Positions 42,899 through 51,156 of a stretch of 64,000 nt of DNA are shown here, piece after piece. The stretch covers positions 2,356,001 to 2,420,000 of the forward strand of contig NZ_UGHR01000001.1 in assembly GCF_900451195.1 (NCBI RefSeq), read 5' to 3'. Under the pieces are notes generated by a model, which worked only from the letters and a program-made list of their open reading frames with translations, was not told the origin of the DNA and did no database searches. A program made the translations under genes and the position numbers. Source of the DNA: Iodobacter fluviatilis (lineage in GTDB: Bacteria; Pseudomonadota; Gammaproteobacteria; Burkholderiales; Chitinibacteraceae). The first letter of the stretch is position 1. Every line of letters begins with the position of its first letter.

Positions 42899-43462
42899 CT
42901 AGGCGGGGCCACGGCAGAAGGAGCAATAGATTTCGTTGTAGTGATAGCCTGCGTTAATCAGTTGGAAAATCAGGCTGCTGAGTGTCATTTCACGGCTCCA
43001 CCAGCGGTTTCTGATGGTGATCACGTCTACGTTTACAGTTGGGTCTTGCACCAGTGTTTCAAGATTGTCGTAAGAAAGGCCGCGCTGGCCGTCGTAGCAG
43101 CAGTCTATGATTTTATCCAGCGTGGCTATGCCGGTTAGGCCTTTACAGTGATAGCCTTCAAACTTGGTCAGGTTGTAGTCGTAGCACTCTGCTCCCGCCC
43201 CGACTCTTTCTACTACGCCTGCTGGCCGGTTTGCACCACGGCCGCAGTTGTTAAAAGTGGTGGTGAGTGTGTTGCCATGCGGCGCAAAGAAAGAGATTGC
43301 GGTGCCTGCGGGCACGGTTAATGTTCTGCTGAAGGTGTTGCCAAACAGCAGCTGCTCACCATGTGCTGTAATCATGGCATCGTTGTGATGCCGGTTGCCA
43401 TTGTTATCAGAGAAAACATACAGCTGATCATCTAAAGCTTTTTTTTTGCAGGCATGGTGCAC
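42899..43462 (-). CDS. Stv-like/unknown protein with a poly-A frameshift at its start
   Basis: About 187 codons, minus strand, 22 bp behind the Ntox30-like gene. The middle (AHGEQLLFG, LTVPAGTAISFFAPHG) recalls the putative adhesin Stv domain found with polymorphic toxins; this is a weak match. It is Cys-rich near the end (CCYDGQRG, CSFC). The best start is ATG at 43455 with GGAG six bases before it. From there the nine-A run (43439-43447) leads to a stop after seven codons. With ten A the frame would join this ORF exactly. The GTG at 43462 gives the current open frame but has a poor site. It is either phase-variable, decayed, or an immunity or accessory partner of the upstream toxin-like gene. 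Confidence 0.55.
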   Translation of the reverse strand: MHHACKKKALDDQLYVFSDNNGNRHHNDAMITAHGEQLLFGNTFSRTLTVPAGTAISFFAPHGNTLTTTFNNCGRGANRPAGVVERVGAGAECYDYNLTKFEGYHCKGLTGIATLDKIIDCCYDGQRGLSYDNLETLVQDPTVNVDVITIRNRWWSREMTLSSLIFQLINAGYHYNEIYCSFCRGPA

Positions 43463-43484
43463 TCCGGCCGAGGAGGGGGATGGG

Positions 43485-43976
43485 CTATGGATTGTTGATC
43501 ACAATATGGCTAAGCCCAACTTTTAATGGCGTACTACAGCGGCTCCAGAATGTAGGAGGGGTGTAGTTGGCGTGCAGGGCGGGGAAATCAGAAACCAGCT
43601 GACGTGACATCATAAAATCTCTGCCGCATTGCACGCGCATGGTCCATGCGCCTGCGCCCACATGCCCGGCAACGGCACCTGCATCTGGCTCATGCCCGTG
43701 TACCTGCCACGGCACTCCATCTGTATCTGTCCATGTAAATTTGAAGCCATGCTGTGATCTGGGCTCAAATTCAAAAATATTCTGCAGCCCGGCAGGGATG
43801 GCCGCCAGGATGTTGGCGCAGGTTCCACCGCCATCAATCACGCCAGGCGTTAAGGGGTTTACATGCGCTTGTACCAGTAGCTCAAAACCATGTCGTGTTG
43901 CTGCGGTGGTTGTTGGCGCCCCACCAGTGGGAACCCATTGGTCTGCTCCAAACAGATCGGCTAAGCCTTCAGGCAT
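43485..43976 (-). CDS. Ntox30-like polymorphic-toxin domain protein, stand-alone
   Basis: A 163-aa protein. The ATG is preceded by AGGA at nine bases. FKFTWTDTDGVPWQVHGHEPD followed by GAGAWTMRVQCGRDFMM resembles the polymorphic toxin type 30 (Ntox30) domain, with its W-x-D-x-x-G and H-x-P-D...W-x-x-R-V motifs. Ntox30 is predicted to be a nuclease-type toxin tip, usually fused to a large secreted protein, but here it stands alone with no signal peptide. It is first in a two-gene minus-strand unit with the Stv-like gene. The assignment is from pattern memory. Confidence 0.5.
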   Translation of the reverse strand: MPEGLADLFGADQWVPTGGAPTTTAATRHGFELLVQAHVNPLTPGVIDGGGTCANILAAIPAGLQNIFEFEPRSQHGFKFTWTDTDGVPWQVHGHEPDAGAVAGHVGAGAWTMRVQCGRDFMMSRQLVSDFPALHANYTPPTFWSRCSTPLKVGLSHIVINNP

Positions 43977-44274
43977 TTTATTGTTCCTGCATTGAATGCC
44001 CGCATCGATATTGTCTGCAGTGGCGTGTAAGTAGATGATGTGTATTTATTAAGTTTTATTAATTATAATAGTCATAAAATAAAATATTAGAGTAATTATT
44101 TGCGGTGAGTCAGGCAGAATGATGGGCTTATTGATTTACTGACGCAGGTTCATTATTTATAAATGAAGTTAAGCGGGCAGGTAGTGCAGATGGCGGAGGC
44201 GTTGCGGTGGTTTTTAGGCCGCAGCAGATAAGCGGGGAGGCGTTTGGAATGCTGTTGACGCTGAATCGGTGCAA
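43977..44274. other. AT-rich promoter region between toxin pair and ettA
   Basis: A ~300-bp gap with no gene. 44040-44100 is strongly AT-rich and lies just upstream of the minus-strand Ntox30-like gene, so it probably holds that promoter. I could not choose a single -10/-35 pair. Confidence 0.35.
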
Positions 44275-44304
44275 TAAAAAACGGGAAGCCATGGCTTCCC
44301 GTTT
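44275..44304 (-). terminator. Rho-independent terminator of ettA
   Basis: The perfect stem ACGGGAAGCC-ATGGCTTCCCGT lies 9 bp past the ettA stop. Read on the minus strand it is followed by TTTTTTATT. Confidence 0.9.
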
Positions 44305-44312
44305 TGCTTTTT

Positions 44313-45983
44313 TTAGCGGCTGATTGGCTTGTAACGAATGCGTTTTGGTTTTGCGCCTTCCTCACCCAAACGTTTTTTCTTGTCGGCTTCGTATTCCTGA
44401 TAGTTGCCGTCAAAGAATTGCCATTTGGAATCGCCTTCACACGCTAGGATGTGCGTAGCAATCCGATCCAGGAACCAGCGATCGTGCGAGATTACCATCA
44501 CACAACCGGCGAATTCCAACAGCGCGTCTTCCAGTGCGCGCAGGGTTTCGATATCCAGATCGTTGGACGGCTCATCCAGCAGCAAGACATTGCCACCGGC
44601 AATCAGTGTTTTGGCTAGATGCAGGCGGCCGCGCTCGCCGCCGGATAATTGGCTGACGATTTTTTGCTGATCCGCGCCCTTAAAATTAAAGCGGCCGATG
44701 TAAGCGCGGCTGGATGTTTCGTAGCGGCCTACGGTCAGAATATCGTGGCCGCCGGAAATTACTTCAAAGACGGATTTATTGCCATCGCCCAAGGCTTCGC
44801 GGTTTTGATCCACATAGGCCATTTTGGTGGTCGTGCCGATTTTAACCGTGCCGCTGTCGGGTTGCTCAAGGCCTGCCAGCATTTTAAAGAGGGTGGATTT
44901 ACCCGCGCCGTTTGGCCCGATAATCCCCACAATGGCGCCAGGTGGTACTTTAAAGCTGAGGTCATCAATCAATAAGCGATCGCCAAAGGCTTTGCTGACA
45001 TTTTCGAATTCCACCACTTCATTACCCAAGCGCTCGGCCACAGGAATAAAGATTTCCTGTGTTTCATTACGCTTTTGATAATCTTGGCTATTGAGCTCTT
45101 CAAAGCGGGCAATCCGTGATTTGGATTTGGCCTGACGCGCTTTAGGATTCTGGCGAACCCATTCCAATTCTTTTTTAATGGTTTTTTGGCGGGCTGATTC
45201 TTGCGATTCTTCCACTTTCAGGCGGTCTTGCTTTTGATCCAGCCAGCTGGAGTAGTTGCCTTTCCATGGAATACCGTGGCCACGATCCAGCTCTAAAATC
45301 CATTCGGCTGCGTTATCAAGGAAGTAGCGATCATGGGTAACGGCCACAACAGTGCCTGGAAAACGGCACAGGAATTGCTCAAGCCAATCTACGGATTCTG
45401 CATCCAAGTGGTTGGTTGGCTCGTCCAGCAGCAACATATCTGGCTTGGATAGCAACAGTTTGCAAAGCGCTACACGGCGCTTTTCACCACCAGACAGATT
45501 GCCAATGATGGCATCCCATGCCGGCAGGCGCAGCGCATCTGCAGCGATTTCTAACTGCAGCTCGGCATTGTCGCCGGATCCGGCAGAAATAATGGCTTCT
45601 AGGCGAGCTTGCTCTTCGGCCAGCGCATCAAAATCAGCATCAGGCTCGGCATAGGCTACATACACGGCTTCTAGCTTGGCTTGGGCTTCAAAAACTTCTC
45701 CAAGGCCTGATTCCACTTCTTCGCGCACTGTTTTAAGCGGATCAAGCTGTGGTTCTTGCGGCAGATAGCCAATATTCAGGCCCGGCATCGGCGTGGCTTC
45801 GCCAATAATATCTTTATCAATACCGGCCATAATTTTAAGTACGGTCGATTTGCCCGAGCCATTTAAACCTAAAACGCCAATTTTTGCGCCAGGGAAAAAA
45901 CTCAGTGAGATATCTTTTAAAATTTGGCGCTTAGGCGGGACAATTTTCCCAACGCGATTCATGCTGAAAACATATTGAGCCAT
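44313..45983 (-). CDS. ettA: Energy-dependent translational throttle protein EttA (ABC-F)
   Basis: A 556-aa ABC-F ATPase of full length with two nucleotide-binding domains. Walker A motifs are GLNGSGKST (about 39-47) and GPNGAGKST (about 355-363); signatures are NLSGGEKRR and QLSGGERGR; Walker B regions end LLLDEPTNHLD and LLLDEPSNDLD. The first residues MAQYVFSMNRVGKIVPPKR are typical of EttA. EttA binds the ribosomal E site and gates entry into elongation according to ATP/ADP. AAAGGAAAA precedes the ATG. It is a monocistronic housekeeping gene that bounds the toxin region. Confidence 0.95.
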   Translation of the reverse strand: MAQYVFSMNRVGKIVPPKRQILKDISLSFFPGAKIGVLGLNGSGKSTVLKIMAGIDKDIIGEATPMPGLNIGYLPQEPQLDPLKTVREEVESGLGEVFEAQAKLEAVYVAYAEPDADFDALAEEQARLEAIISAGSGDNAELQLEIAADALRLPAWDAIIGNLSGGEKRRVALCKLLLSKPDMLLLDEPTNHLDAESVDWLEQFLCRFPGTVVAVTHDRYFLDNAAEWILELDRGHGIPWKGNYSSWLDQKQDRLKVEESQESARQKTIKKELEWVRQNPKARQAKSKSRIARFEELNSQDYQKRNETQEIFIPVAERLGNEVVEFENVSKAFGDRLLIDDLSFKVPPGAIVGIIGPNGAGKSTLFKMLAGLEQPDSGTVKIGTTTKMAYVDQNREALGDGNKSVFEVISGGHDILTVGRYETSSRAYIGRFNFKGADQQKIVSQLSGGERGRLHLAKTLIAGGNVLLLDEPSNDLDIETLRALEDALLEFAGCVMVISHDRWFLDRIATHILACEGDSKWQFFDGNYQEYEADKKKRLGEEGAKPKRIRYKPISR

Positions 45984-46153
45984 TTGTTTTCCTTTTATAA
46001 GAGGGTGAATAGGGTGTGGGCAGCGAGCTATTTTCTGCCAATGGGCATAAGCATATCATTCATGCCCAATAAACACCGCTTTGGCAGGTGTTTGGCTGTA
46101 AAAATAGAGCCACAGAACGGCGTGAAGTAGCGTGGCCCTAAACAAGGTCAAAG

Positions 46154-46948
46154 TCAGGGTGTGGTGTAATCCGAGCAGTCGGGCGCTGGCTTATTTGCAA
46201 TATACGCACGGGTGGCCGGGTCGAAGCGATACAGCCTCTGATAGCTGCACTGGGGATCGGTAACGGTAAGGATGTCGCGCTGGCGAAGGGGGCGCCCAGA
46301 AAGCGAATCTTTAGAGCGCGATACAGGCCCCGGAAAAGAGGTTGCCTTACTGCGATAGCGCAGCACCGGCATATCTGCTGCGTATGCTCCCGTCAGGGCA
46401 AGGCTAGCGTTAAAGTCATATAAGTCATGGCAGGCTCCTGCACGCTGCTTCATGTTTTGCTCGCTAAAGCACGCCCGGATCATTACGCTGGCGCTCTGCG
46501 GCACACTGAGTACCACAAATGGTGCTTGGTCTGGCAAAAAGGCGATGAGGTGCAGGGTGGTGGAGCTCGCTCCGCCGCCAGAATACATGCTGCGCAGCTT
46601 TGTCTCCGCGCCTGCCAGAATGCCATCCCCAAAGCGGATCAGCTTTGGCCACAGCTGCAGTGAAGTATCTTCATTTGGGGATAATAGCTCCGCTAAATGA
46701 TAGCGAGAGTACACCGGATTACGCTGGCCGCCCGTGAGGCTGAATACTTTGCCATCGGCCTCGCCACTGGCGCATGCCTCACCTTCGCAGCCAGGCAGAA
46801 TTTCAACACAGAGCTCGTCCTGCGTACACGCCCGCATTACTGCCGCTTCAGGCTGGCTGACCTTCAGCGAACTCATGCGTGGCGATGCGGCAAGGGCGGT
46901 GGATACTGACAAGAGCAACAGTGTTGCCTGGGGTATAAATTTAAACAT
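46154..46948 (-). CDS. Secreted protein of unknown function
   Basis: I read 264 aa from the ATG at 46948 (MFKFIPQATLLLLSVSTALA), a clear signal peptide with cleavage near ALA-AS. An upstream ATG at 46999 would place a proline-rich leader before the signal and is unlikely. The mature protein has several Cys (CTQDELCVEILPGCEGEAC, then CFSEQ, CHDLYDF, CSYQRLY, CSDY), suggesting disulphides in the periplasm. I recognise no family. It lies alone, convergent with nothing, upstream of ettA on the same strand across a 170-bp gap. Confidence 0.7.
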   Translation of the reverse strand: MFKFIPQATLLLLSVSTALAASPRMSSLKVSQPEAAVMRACTQDELCVEILPGCEGEACASGEADGKVFSLTGGQRNPVYSRYHLAELLSPNEDTSLQLWPKLIRFGDGILAGAETKLRSMYSGGGASSTTLHLIAFLPDQAPFVVLSVPQSASVMIRACFSEQNMKQRAGACHDLYDFNASLALTGAYAADMPVLRYRSKATSFPGPVSRSKDSLSGRPLRQRDILTVTDPQCSYQRLYRFDPATRAYIANKPAPDCSDYTTP

Positions 46949-47465
46949 GATTAAAACCGGGTAGGGGGGGCTGTGTTTGTAAGGAGCAAAGCCAAGCATT
47001 GCGATCGAAATATTGCATAGGTGTAGTCATCACCAGAGTGGAGCATCAGCGCCTATGAATTTTTTGTTTTGAGGTCTAATAACCTGAATTAAACAAGCAC
47101 TCATTTATTTTCTATCCTAATACCAGATGCCAGCTATCCAGAGTGACTATGGCTGCTGAGGCATTGCTTGGCTTGAAAAGGTTGAGCGTGTTAAAGAGTT
47201 TCACTGTGCAATTTAATGTTTGATGTAATCAAGCAGCAAAAGCCGCCTGCAGCACACCCGCCACGGCATTTCAACGTCATGCTATATGGTCACCGATGGG
47301 TGGCATTCCTTTAATTTAACTTCTTTATCATCCGCAAAACGGGTATGAATGTAAGTTAATAAAAGGATGTAAAGTGAGCCATTCTGGGCGGCTAGGGCTT
47401 GCTCATTCTTGGATATTCAAGACGTAAAAGGGCAGCGATGGCCTGTGCCAATGATGGTGGTTCGC
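46949..47465. other. Gap without recognised gene
   Basis: About 500 bp. The first part is the leader of the secreted-protein gene. I see no ORF with a plausible start and no RNA gene or repeat in the rest. Confidence 0.4.
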
Positions 47466-47777
47466 TTAAACAATAGGCAAGGCTTTTTGTTCAAGTACCA
47501 CCTCATAATGTTCAACAGTTGGGAATGGATTGTAAAAATGGTGGAGCAGCTGCTTCCATTCCTGGTATTGAGGCGAACCACGAAAGCCAACGGTGTGTGC
47601 CTCAAGTGTTTGCCAATTGACCAATAAAATATAACGGCTACTATTTTCCACGCAACGTTGCAGCTGATGAGATATATACCCATTCATGCTGGAAATGATC
47701 GCGGATGCTCGACGAAAAGCAGTCTCAAACTCAGCTTCTTTGCCCGGAATGACATTAAGAATAGCAACTTCTAACAT
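47466..47777 (-). CDS. Antibiotic biosynthesis monooxygenase (ABM) domain protein
   Basis: 103 aa from the ATG at 47777, which has AGGTGA seven bases upstream. A longer frame upstream is open by chance. The protein is a single ABM/dimeric alpha-beta barrel: MLEVAILNVIPGKEAEFE, then YISHQLQRCVENSSRYILLVNWQ (given in part), HTVGFRGSPQYQEW and LLHHFY. Such small proteins are haem- or quinol-acting monooxygenases or unknown. It lies next to the end of the integron array but carries its own ribosome site and no attC, so it is probably resident chromosome. Confidence 0.85.
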   Translation of the reverse strand: MLEVAILNVIPGKEAEFETAFRRASAIISSMNGYISHQLQRCVENSSRYILLVNWQTLEAHTVGFRGSPQYQEWKQLLHHFYNPFPTVEHYEVVLEQKALPIV

Positions 47778-47949
47778 AGCAATTTCACCTGAAGCATTAC
47801 GTTTGATTAAGGAGCGGGCGCCGAGAGCGAAGCAAACGGCTTGAGCTAAAAAAGAGTGGCATGCCCTGTTAGCAATGACGCCAATTGAAAAGCAAAGAAA
47901 GTCATGTGGCCAAATCATAGCGGCTTTTGAGTTGGCTTTTTGATGCTGA

Positions 47950-48170
47950 TTAACAGATTGAACACCGGGTCAGCACTTTACCCAACGCTTTTGTATACGA
48001 CCACAGACCAAAACCAGCCATCGGCAGGAAAGTCAGAATCATTCCCACTGCCCGAGGGTTTCCCCAACCTTTAGTGATCAGAATCAGGGCGTGCATGACC
48101 CGACCAAGCAAAAGTGACATGCCGCCAGCCCAAAGAATCCAGTGGGGAATGGAGTGCCATCCGGTTGACC
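47950..48170 (-). pseudogene. 5'-truncated MAPEG-family membrane protein gene at the integron end
   Basis: Read on the minus strand, this frame codes for HWILWAGGMSLLLGRVMHAL, then TKGWGNPRAVGMILTFLP and FGLWSYTKALG before a stop at 47950-47952. The GR(V/L)-x-HA motif and the two hydrophobic helices match the C-terminal part of MAPEG proteins (eicosanoid/glutathione membrane enzymes). The N-terminal half is missing: the sequence runs into the core of the last integron cassette around 48170-48182. The most likely history is loss of the 5' part when the array end moved or deleted. Confidence 0.65.
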
Positions 48171-48176
48171 GAAAGG

Positions 48177-48626
48177 TTAGAGCCCATATGCCATTGCCAG
48201 AACGTCTGCATTACTTTCCCCCTCAATATCTTTAAAGCTAAGGAATCGGTAGACCGCAACTGCAGGGAGATTATCTCTGCGGACCCGAAGGAAAACTTGG
48301 GCGGTGTTTGATATACGAAGTGCCTCCGCAAGCAATAATGCGCATAGGTTCTTACCGATTCCTCTTCCACGCATTGCCGGATCTACAAGGATGCGAATCA
48401 AGTTCGTTTTGCCATTGGGGGAAAGCCAAATTTGCCCAAACCCAAGAGCAGAAGCTCCTTCTTCGCTCATAGCAAAGCTGAGGTGGCCCGGAAGCATGAG
48501 AATTTTCAGAAAACCCTCATGCGTGATTACTTCACCCTTGACTAGGCCAGGCCAATTTTCTTTGATTGCCCAAGCGCACACATTTTCATATTCATGAGCA
48601 TGGAGTTCGCGAAGCTTTCTGCTCAT
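48177..48626 (-). CDS. GNAT acetyltransferase, second gene of the last integron cassette
   Basis: A 149-aa GNAT protein. It has LIRILVDPAMRGRGIGKNLC (acetyl-CoA loop R-G-R-G-I-G) and AVAVYRFLSFKDIEG near the C-terminus. The substrate is unknown. Its ATG overlaps the stop of the 109-aa gene (ATGA), so both are translated together. The stop codon sits in a GTTAGAG sequence, like the stops of other cassettes that end inside the attC core, but no full attC follows. Confidence 0.85.
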   Translation of the reverse strand: MSRKLRELHAHEYENVCAWAIKENWPGLVKGEVITHEGFLKILMLPGHLSFAMSEEGASALGFGQIWLSPNGKTNLIRILVDPAMRGRGIGKNLCALLLAEALRISNTAQVFLRVRRDNLPAVAVYRFLSFKDIEGESNADVLAMAYGL

Positions 48627-48952
48627 AGGGCGACAACTCCTTCGGCTCGCATGTAGACGAGATAGCGCAAATACTCCGGCTTGATTGGGAAAGGGATAGT
48701 CATAAATTCCTCTGTAATTGTGTAAGGTTCATTGTAATCTGCAATGATTTCCGTACCGGCGCAACTCAACAGCGCCATCTCTGAAGTAGTAGCTCCGTCA
48801 TCAAACACATATCTACATGCAATGACCGTGTCGTGATATTCAACGGATACCGACCTAAGCGTTCTCGGAATATTGCCACACAACGCTCGCTGCGCAGACA
48901 ACCGAAGCTTTACGCCATTGGCGTCTTGAGCGTTATCTACCTTTTGATTCAT
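48623..48952 (-). CDS. Cassette protein of unknown function (109 aa)
   Basis: A 109-aa soluble protein beginning MNQKVDNAQDANGVKLRLS. The central part reads VSVEYHDTVIACRYVFDDGATTSEMALLS, suggesting a mixed alpha/beta fold, but I recognise no family. It is the first gene of a two-gene cassette; the attC at 48962-49020 separates it from the cassette before. Its partner, a GNAT gene, overlaps by 4 bp, which hints at a joint function such as a modified target and its modifier, but this is speculation. Confidence 0.65.
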   Translation of the reverse strand: MNQKVDNAQDANGVKLRLSAQRALCGNIPRTLRSVSVEYHDTVIACRYVFDDGATTSEMALLSCAGTEIIADYNEPYTITEEFMTIPFPIKPEYLRYLVYMRAEGVVAL

Positions 48953-48961
48953 ATTTGCGAT

Positions 48962-49020
48962 GTTCTAAGCGTCTTTAGTGACTTACGTTTAAATTAAGTG
49001 GCGCTAATGATGGGTTAGGT
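48962..49020 (-). other. attC site (13th from intI), degenerate
   Basis: It ends in the core GTTAGGT (49014-49020), which contains the stop codon of the DUF2489-like gene. The left core is poor (TCTAAGC), with a short CGCTAA-type inverted arm between. About 59 bp. Confidence 0.6.
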
Positions 49021-49356
49021 ATAGAAACGCCCCGCAAGAGATTGACAGGCGGCTAACCCCACTTTTTTAGCCCAAACAATAGCGGCATCAATTTCGGGTT
49101 GATGCTTAGCTAATGCTTCTTTAGACCATAGTTCTCTTGATGTACCAATCGGAAGACTATCCGTTTCGGATGCAATTACAACAAAAGCCATAAAGTCAGG
49201 GTCGTTTTCTTCGACTGCGGCTTCATGGCGCAAAGATGCCAACTCAATTGCACCTTCAATAAATCCAATCTCACCACTGAGCATGCCAAACGCTACAGTG
49301 CCTACGCGCTTGTGAACTGACAAAGCGTAGCTTTCATTTGTGATTACAGCGGACAT
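49015..49356 (-). CDS. Cassette protein, DUF2489-like
   Basis: 113 aa, soluble. The segment VIASETDSLPIGTSRELWSKEAL followed by HQPEIDAAI (in parts) resembles DUF2489 proteins, a family often seen in cassettes and of unknown function. The stop codon lies inside the core of its attC. Promoterless, as expected of a cassette gene, and read from the integron side or not at all. Confidence 0.6.
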   Translation of the reverse strand: MSAVITNESYALSVHKRVGTVAFGMLSGEIGFIEGAIELASLRHEAAVEENDPDFMAFVVIASETDSLPIGTSRELWSKEALAKHQPEIDAAIVWAKKVGLAACQSLAGRFYT

Positions 49357-49360
49357 AAGG

Positions 49361-49478
49361 GCCTAATGTTGGAGTTGAGCTGGCCGTGGAGACATGGCGT
49401 CTGGCCCGTGAAGCGCAGAATGAACATAGGCGTGGCACGGGCTAGGTGCCATGCCGGAGCTCGAACGGCGGGTTAGGC
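49361..49478 (-). other. attC site (12th from intI)
   Basis: The outer cores are GCCTAAT (49361-49367) and GTTAGGC (49472-49478), with imperfect inverted sequence between. At 118 bp it is the longest of the array. Confidence 0.8.
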
Positions 49479-49491
49479 ATCACCAAGCGGA

Positions 49492-49947
49492 CTATCTCAG
49501 GTGGTTCCAAGCCCTTCTGTTGCTAAAGGATTCGTAGCTTACAGAGGAAATGTACGGCCAGTCCTGCTGACTGTTCTTTGTCAGTCGCGCCCATGCTTCT
49601 CTATGGGCATAGAGCAATGGTTCGCACCAGTTGTCTAGACTCTTGGGCATCTGGCCGGGATTTGCTTTGACGTCTTCGTAGTAGGTCTTGCCCATTGCTA
49701 CGACATAGCATCTTGCATAGAGGAATGCATCGCCCGAATCGCTAGACTCTCCTGCGTTTTGCGCGTAGACCGTTCCGTCAAGTTCGTATAGATACCTGGA
49801 GAGTGCTTCTTCAAACTCGAATAGATCTGCTTCGGCAAGAGTTTTGAAGTGCTTAGCAAGGGGCAGAAGCGCTTGGTCTTCGCGTCCTTCAGCTAGCTTC
49901 TGTGAGTTGATTCGGGAAATGAGATTCCAGAACACCTTTTCATCCAT
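49492..49947 (-). CDS. Cassette protein, DUF4240-like
   Basis: A 151-aa soluble protein. It begins MDEKVFWNLISRINSQKL and contains LFEFEEALSRYLYELD and SDSGDAFLYARCYVVAMGK followed by TYYEDVKANPGQMP. This pattern (FW-x-LI at the start, F-x-x-R-x-x-x-x-x-x-G then Y and NP-x-x-x-P) is that of DUF4240 proteins, whose role is unknown. It occupies its own cassette. Confidence 0.7.
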   Translation of the reverse strand: MDEKVFWNLISRINSQKLAEGREDQALLPLAKHFKTLAEADLFEFEEALSRYLYELDGTVYAQNAGESSDSGDAFLYARCYVVAMGKTYYEDVKANPGQMPKSLDNWCEPLLYAHREAWARLTKNSQQDWPYISSVSYESFSNRRAWNHLR

Positions 49948-49954
49948 CTGCGAT

Positions 49955-50023
49955 CCTCAATGGTCAATTGCTGTCGGCCTCAGTTCCCAGTGGAAGCGCA
50001 CGAGCTGCAACGACTTGTTATGC
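49955..50023 (-). other. attC site (11th from intI), degenerate left core
   Basis: The right core GTTATGC (50017-50023) is clear. The left core is only CCTCAAT. Between them GTCGG...CAACGAC-type arms can pair. About 69 bp. Confidence 0.6.
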
Positions 50024-50024
50024 A

Positions 50025-50777
50025 TTACAAACCTCCGGCAGCTTCTATGAAGCTGCCAGTGACGAATGAAGATTTTTTAGAGGCAAGCCAAAATATTGCC
50101 TCTGCTACTTCTTGAGGTTTACCGCCTCTTTGCAAAGGAATTTTGGATTTTAAACGGTCAACGCGATTGGGCTCACCACCTGATGCATGCATTTCTGTGT
50201 AAATAAGACCGGGACGTACGGCATTCACTCTAATTCCTTCTGCGGCAACTTCTAAAGCCAAACCTCTGGTTAGTGTGTCAATTGCACCTTTTGAAGCAGC
50301 GTAATCAATATACTCATTTGGAGAACCACTTTTAGACGCACCTGAAGATACATTAACAATTACACCGCCAACGCCACCGTTTTTGGTTGACATGCGTTTA
50401 ATTGCTTCTTTACTACAAAGAAAGCAACTCATGATATTTACTCGAAGCACCTCAGTAAAACGCTCCTCTGAGATTTCAACTAATGAGCATTGATTTTTTA
50501 AAATGGCTGCATTATTTACTAAAACCGAAACTGCTCCAAACTCTGAATCTACTGTTTCGAATAACCTAGCAACTTCACTAGAAATAGGCACGTCTGCTTT
50601 TACAGAAATGCAACGACCGCCCTTTTGCAGAATTTCATTTTTCACATTTTCCGCCGCAGCGTCATTCGAAATATAGTTGATGCAAACCGCGTAACCATTT
50701 TCAGCGAATAACTTTGCAGCTTCAGCACCAATACCCCTGCTTGAACCTGTAATTATTGCAATCTTTTTGGAGTTCAT
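50025..50777 (-). CDS. SDR-family oxidoreductase in an integron cassette
   Basis: A 250-aa classical short-chain dehydrogenase. Cofactor loop TGSSRGIG (10-17), NNAA motif (VLVNNAAILKN), catalytic Ser in VNVSSGASK, and Tyr-x-x-x-Lys in YIDYAASKGA, followed by PGLIYTEM. The basic residue after the Gly-rich loop region hints at NADP(H). The substrate is unknown. The family is close to FabG-like 3-oxoacyl reductases. It fills a single cassette. Confidence 0.88.
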   Translation of the reverse strand: MNSKKIAIITGSSRGIGAEAAKLFAENGYAVCINYISNDAAAENVKNEILQKGGRCISVKADVPISSEVARLFETVDSEFGAVSVLVNNAAILKNQCSLVEISEERFTEVLRVNIMSCFLCSKEAIKRMSTKNGGVGGVIVNVSSGASKSGSPNEYIDYAASKGAIDTLTRGLALEVAAEGIRVNAVRPGLIYTEMHASGGEPNRVDRLKSKIPLQRGGKPQEVAEAIFWLASKKSSFVTGSFIEAAGGL

Positions 50778-50788
50778 TTATTTACCCT

Positions 50789-50878
50789 GCATAACGTCAA
50801 ACACAGCAGCTGGCCTACGCTGCAATTGGATAAAAAAGCCGCACGTTCCGGCCAGTCAGCTTGAATGCCATGTTAAGC
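50789..50878 (-). other. attC site (10th from intI), of the ORF-less cassette A
   Basis: Cores GCATAAC and GTTAAGC, 90 bp. Nearly identical to 55720-55810, with the same central CAATTGGATAAAAAAGCC and GTTCCGGCCAGTC. Confidence 0.88.
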
Positions 50879-51089
50879 GTATTGCCGCTACAAAATAAAT
50901 AAAACCCCGTTTTTCGTAGCAAACCATAAAACTAAATAAGAAAGTCACGAAAGCGGAGCAAACGAATTAAAAGCGTATTAATAAAGAGCGTAAATAGAAA
51001 GCTGAAAAACGGAACAAAAATATCAAAATGATTGCGACACAAGCTGCTACTACATCGCGCCAACTAAAAACAAAACAATGGGCAGGTGT
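50879..51089 (-). other. Cassette A without a usable ORF
   Basis: About 210 bp, homologous to 55811-56024 (shared GCGTATT(G/A)CC, GAAAGCTGAAAAAC, CAATGGGCAGG). On the minus strand an open hydrophobic frame encodes SWRDVVAACVAIILIF then FRFSAFY, but no ATG, GTG or TTG start precedes it. Confidence 0.75.
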
Positions 51090-51149
51090 GCCTAATGTTG
51101 AAATTAACAGGCGGGCGATAGCCCGTCCCGGTTGAATGAAGAGTTAGGC
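51090..51149 (-). other. attC site (9th from intI), short
   Basis: Cores GCCTAAT and GTTAGGC with GCGGGCGATAGCCCGTCCCG in the middle, 60 bp. This is the short palindromic type. Confidence 0.82.
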
Positions 51150-51156
51150 GCTTGCT

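Noticed and set aside
47778..47918. Longer N-terminus for the ABM protein
   Set aside because: The ATG at 47777 has a good AGGTGA site and begins exactly at the domain; the extension has no family match.
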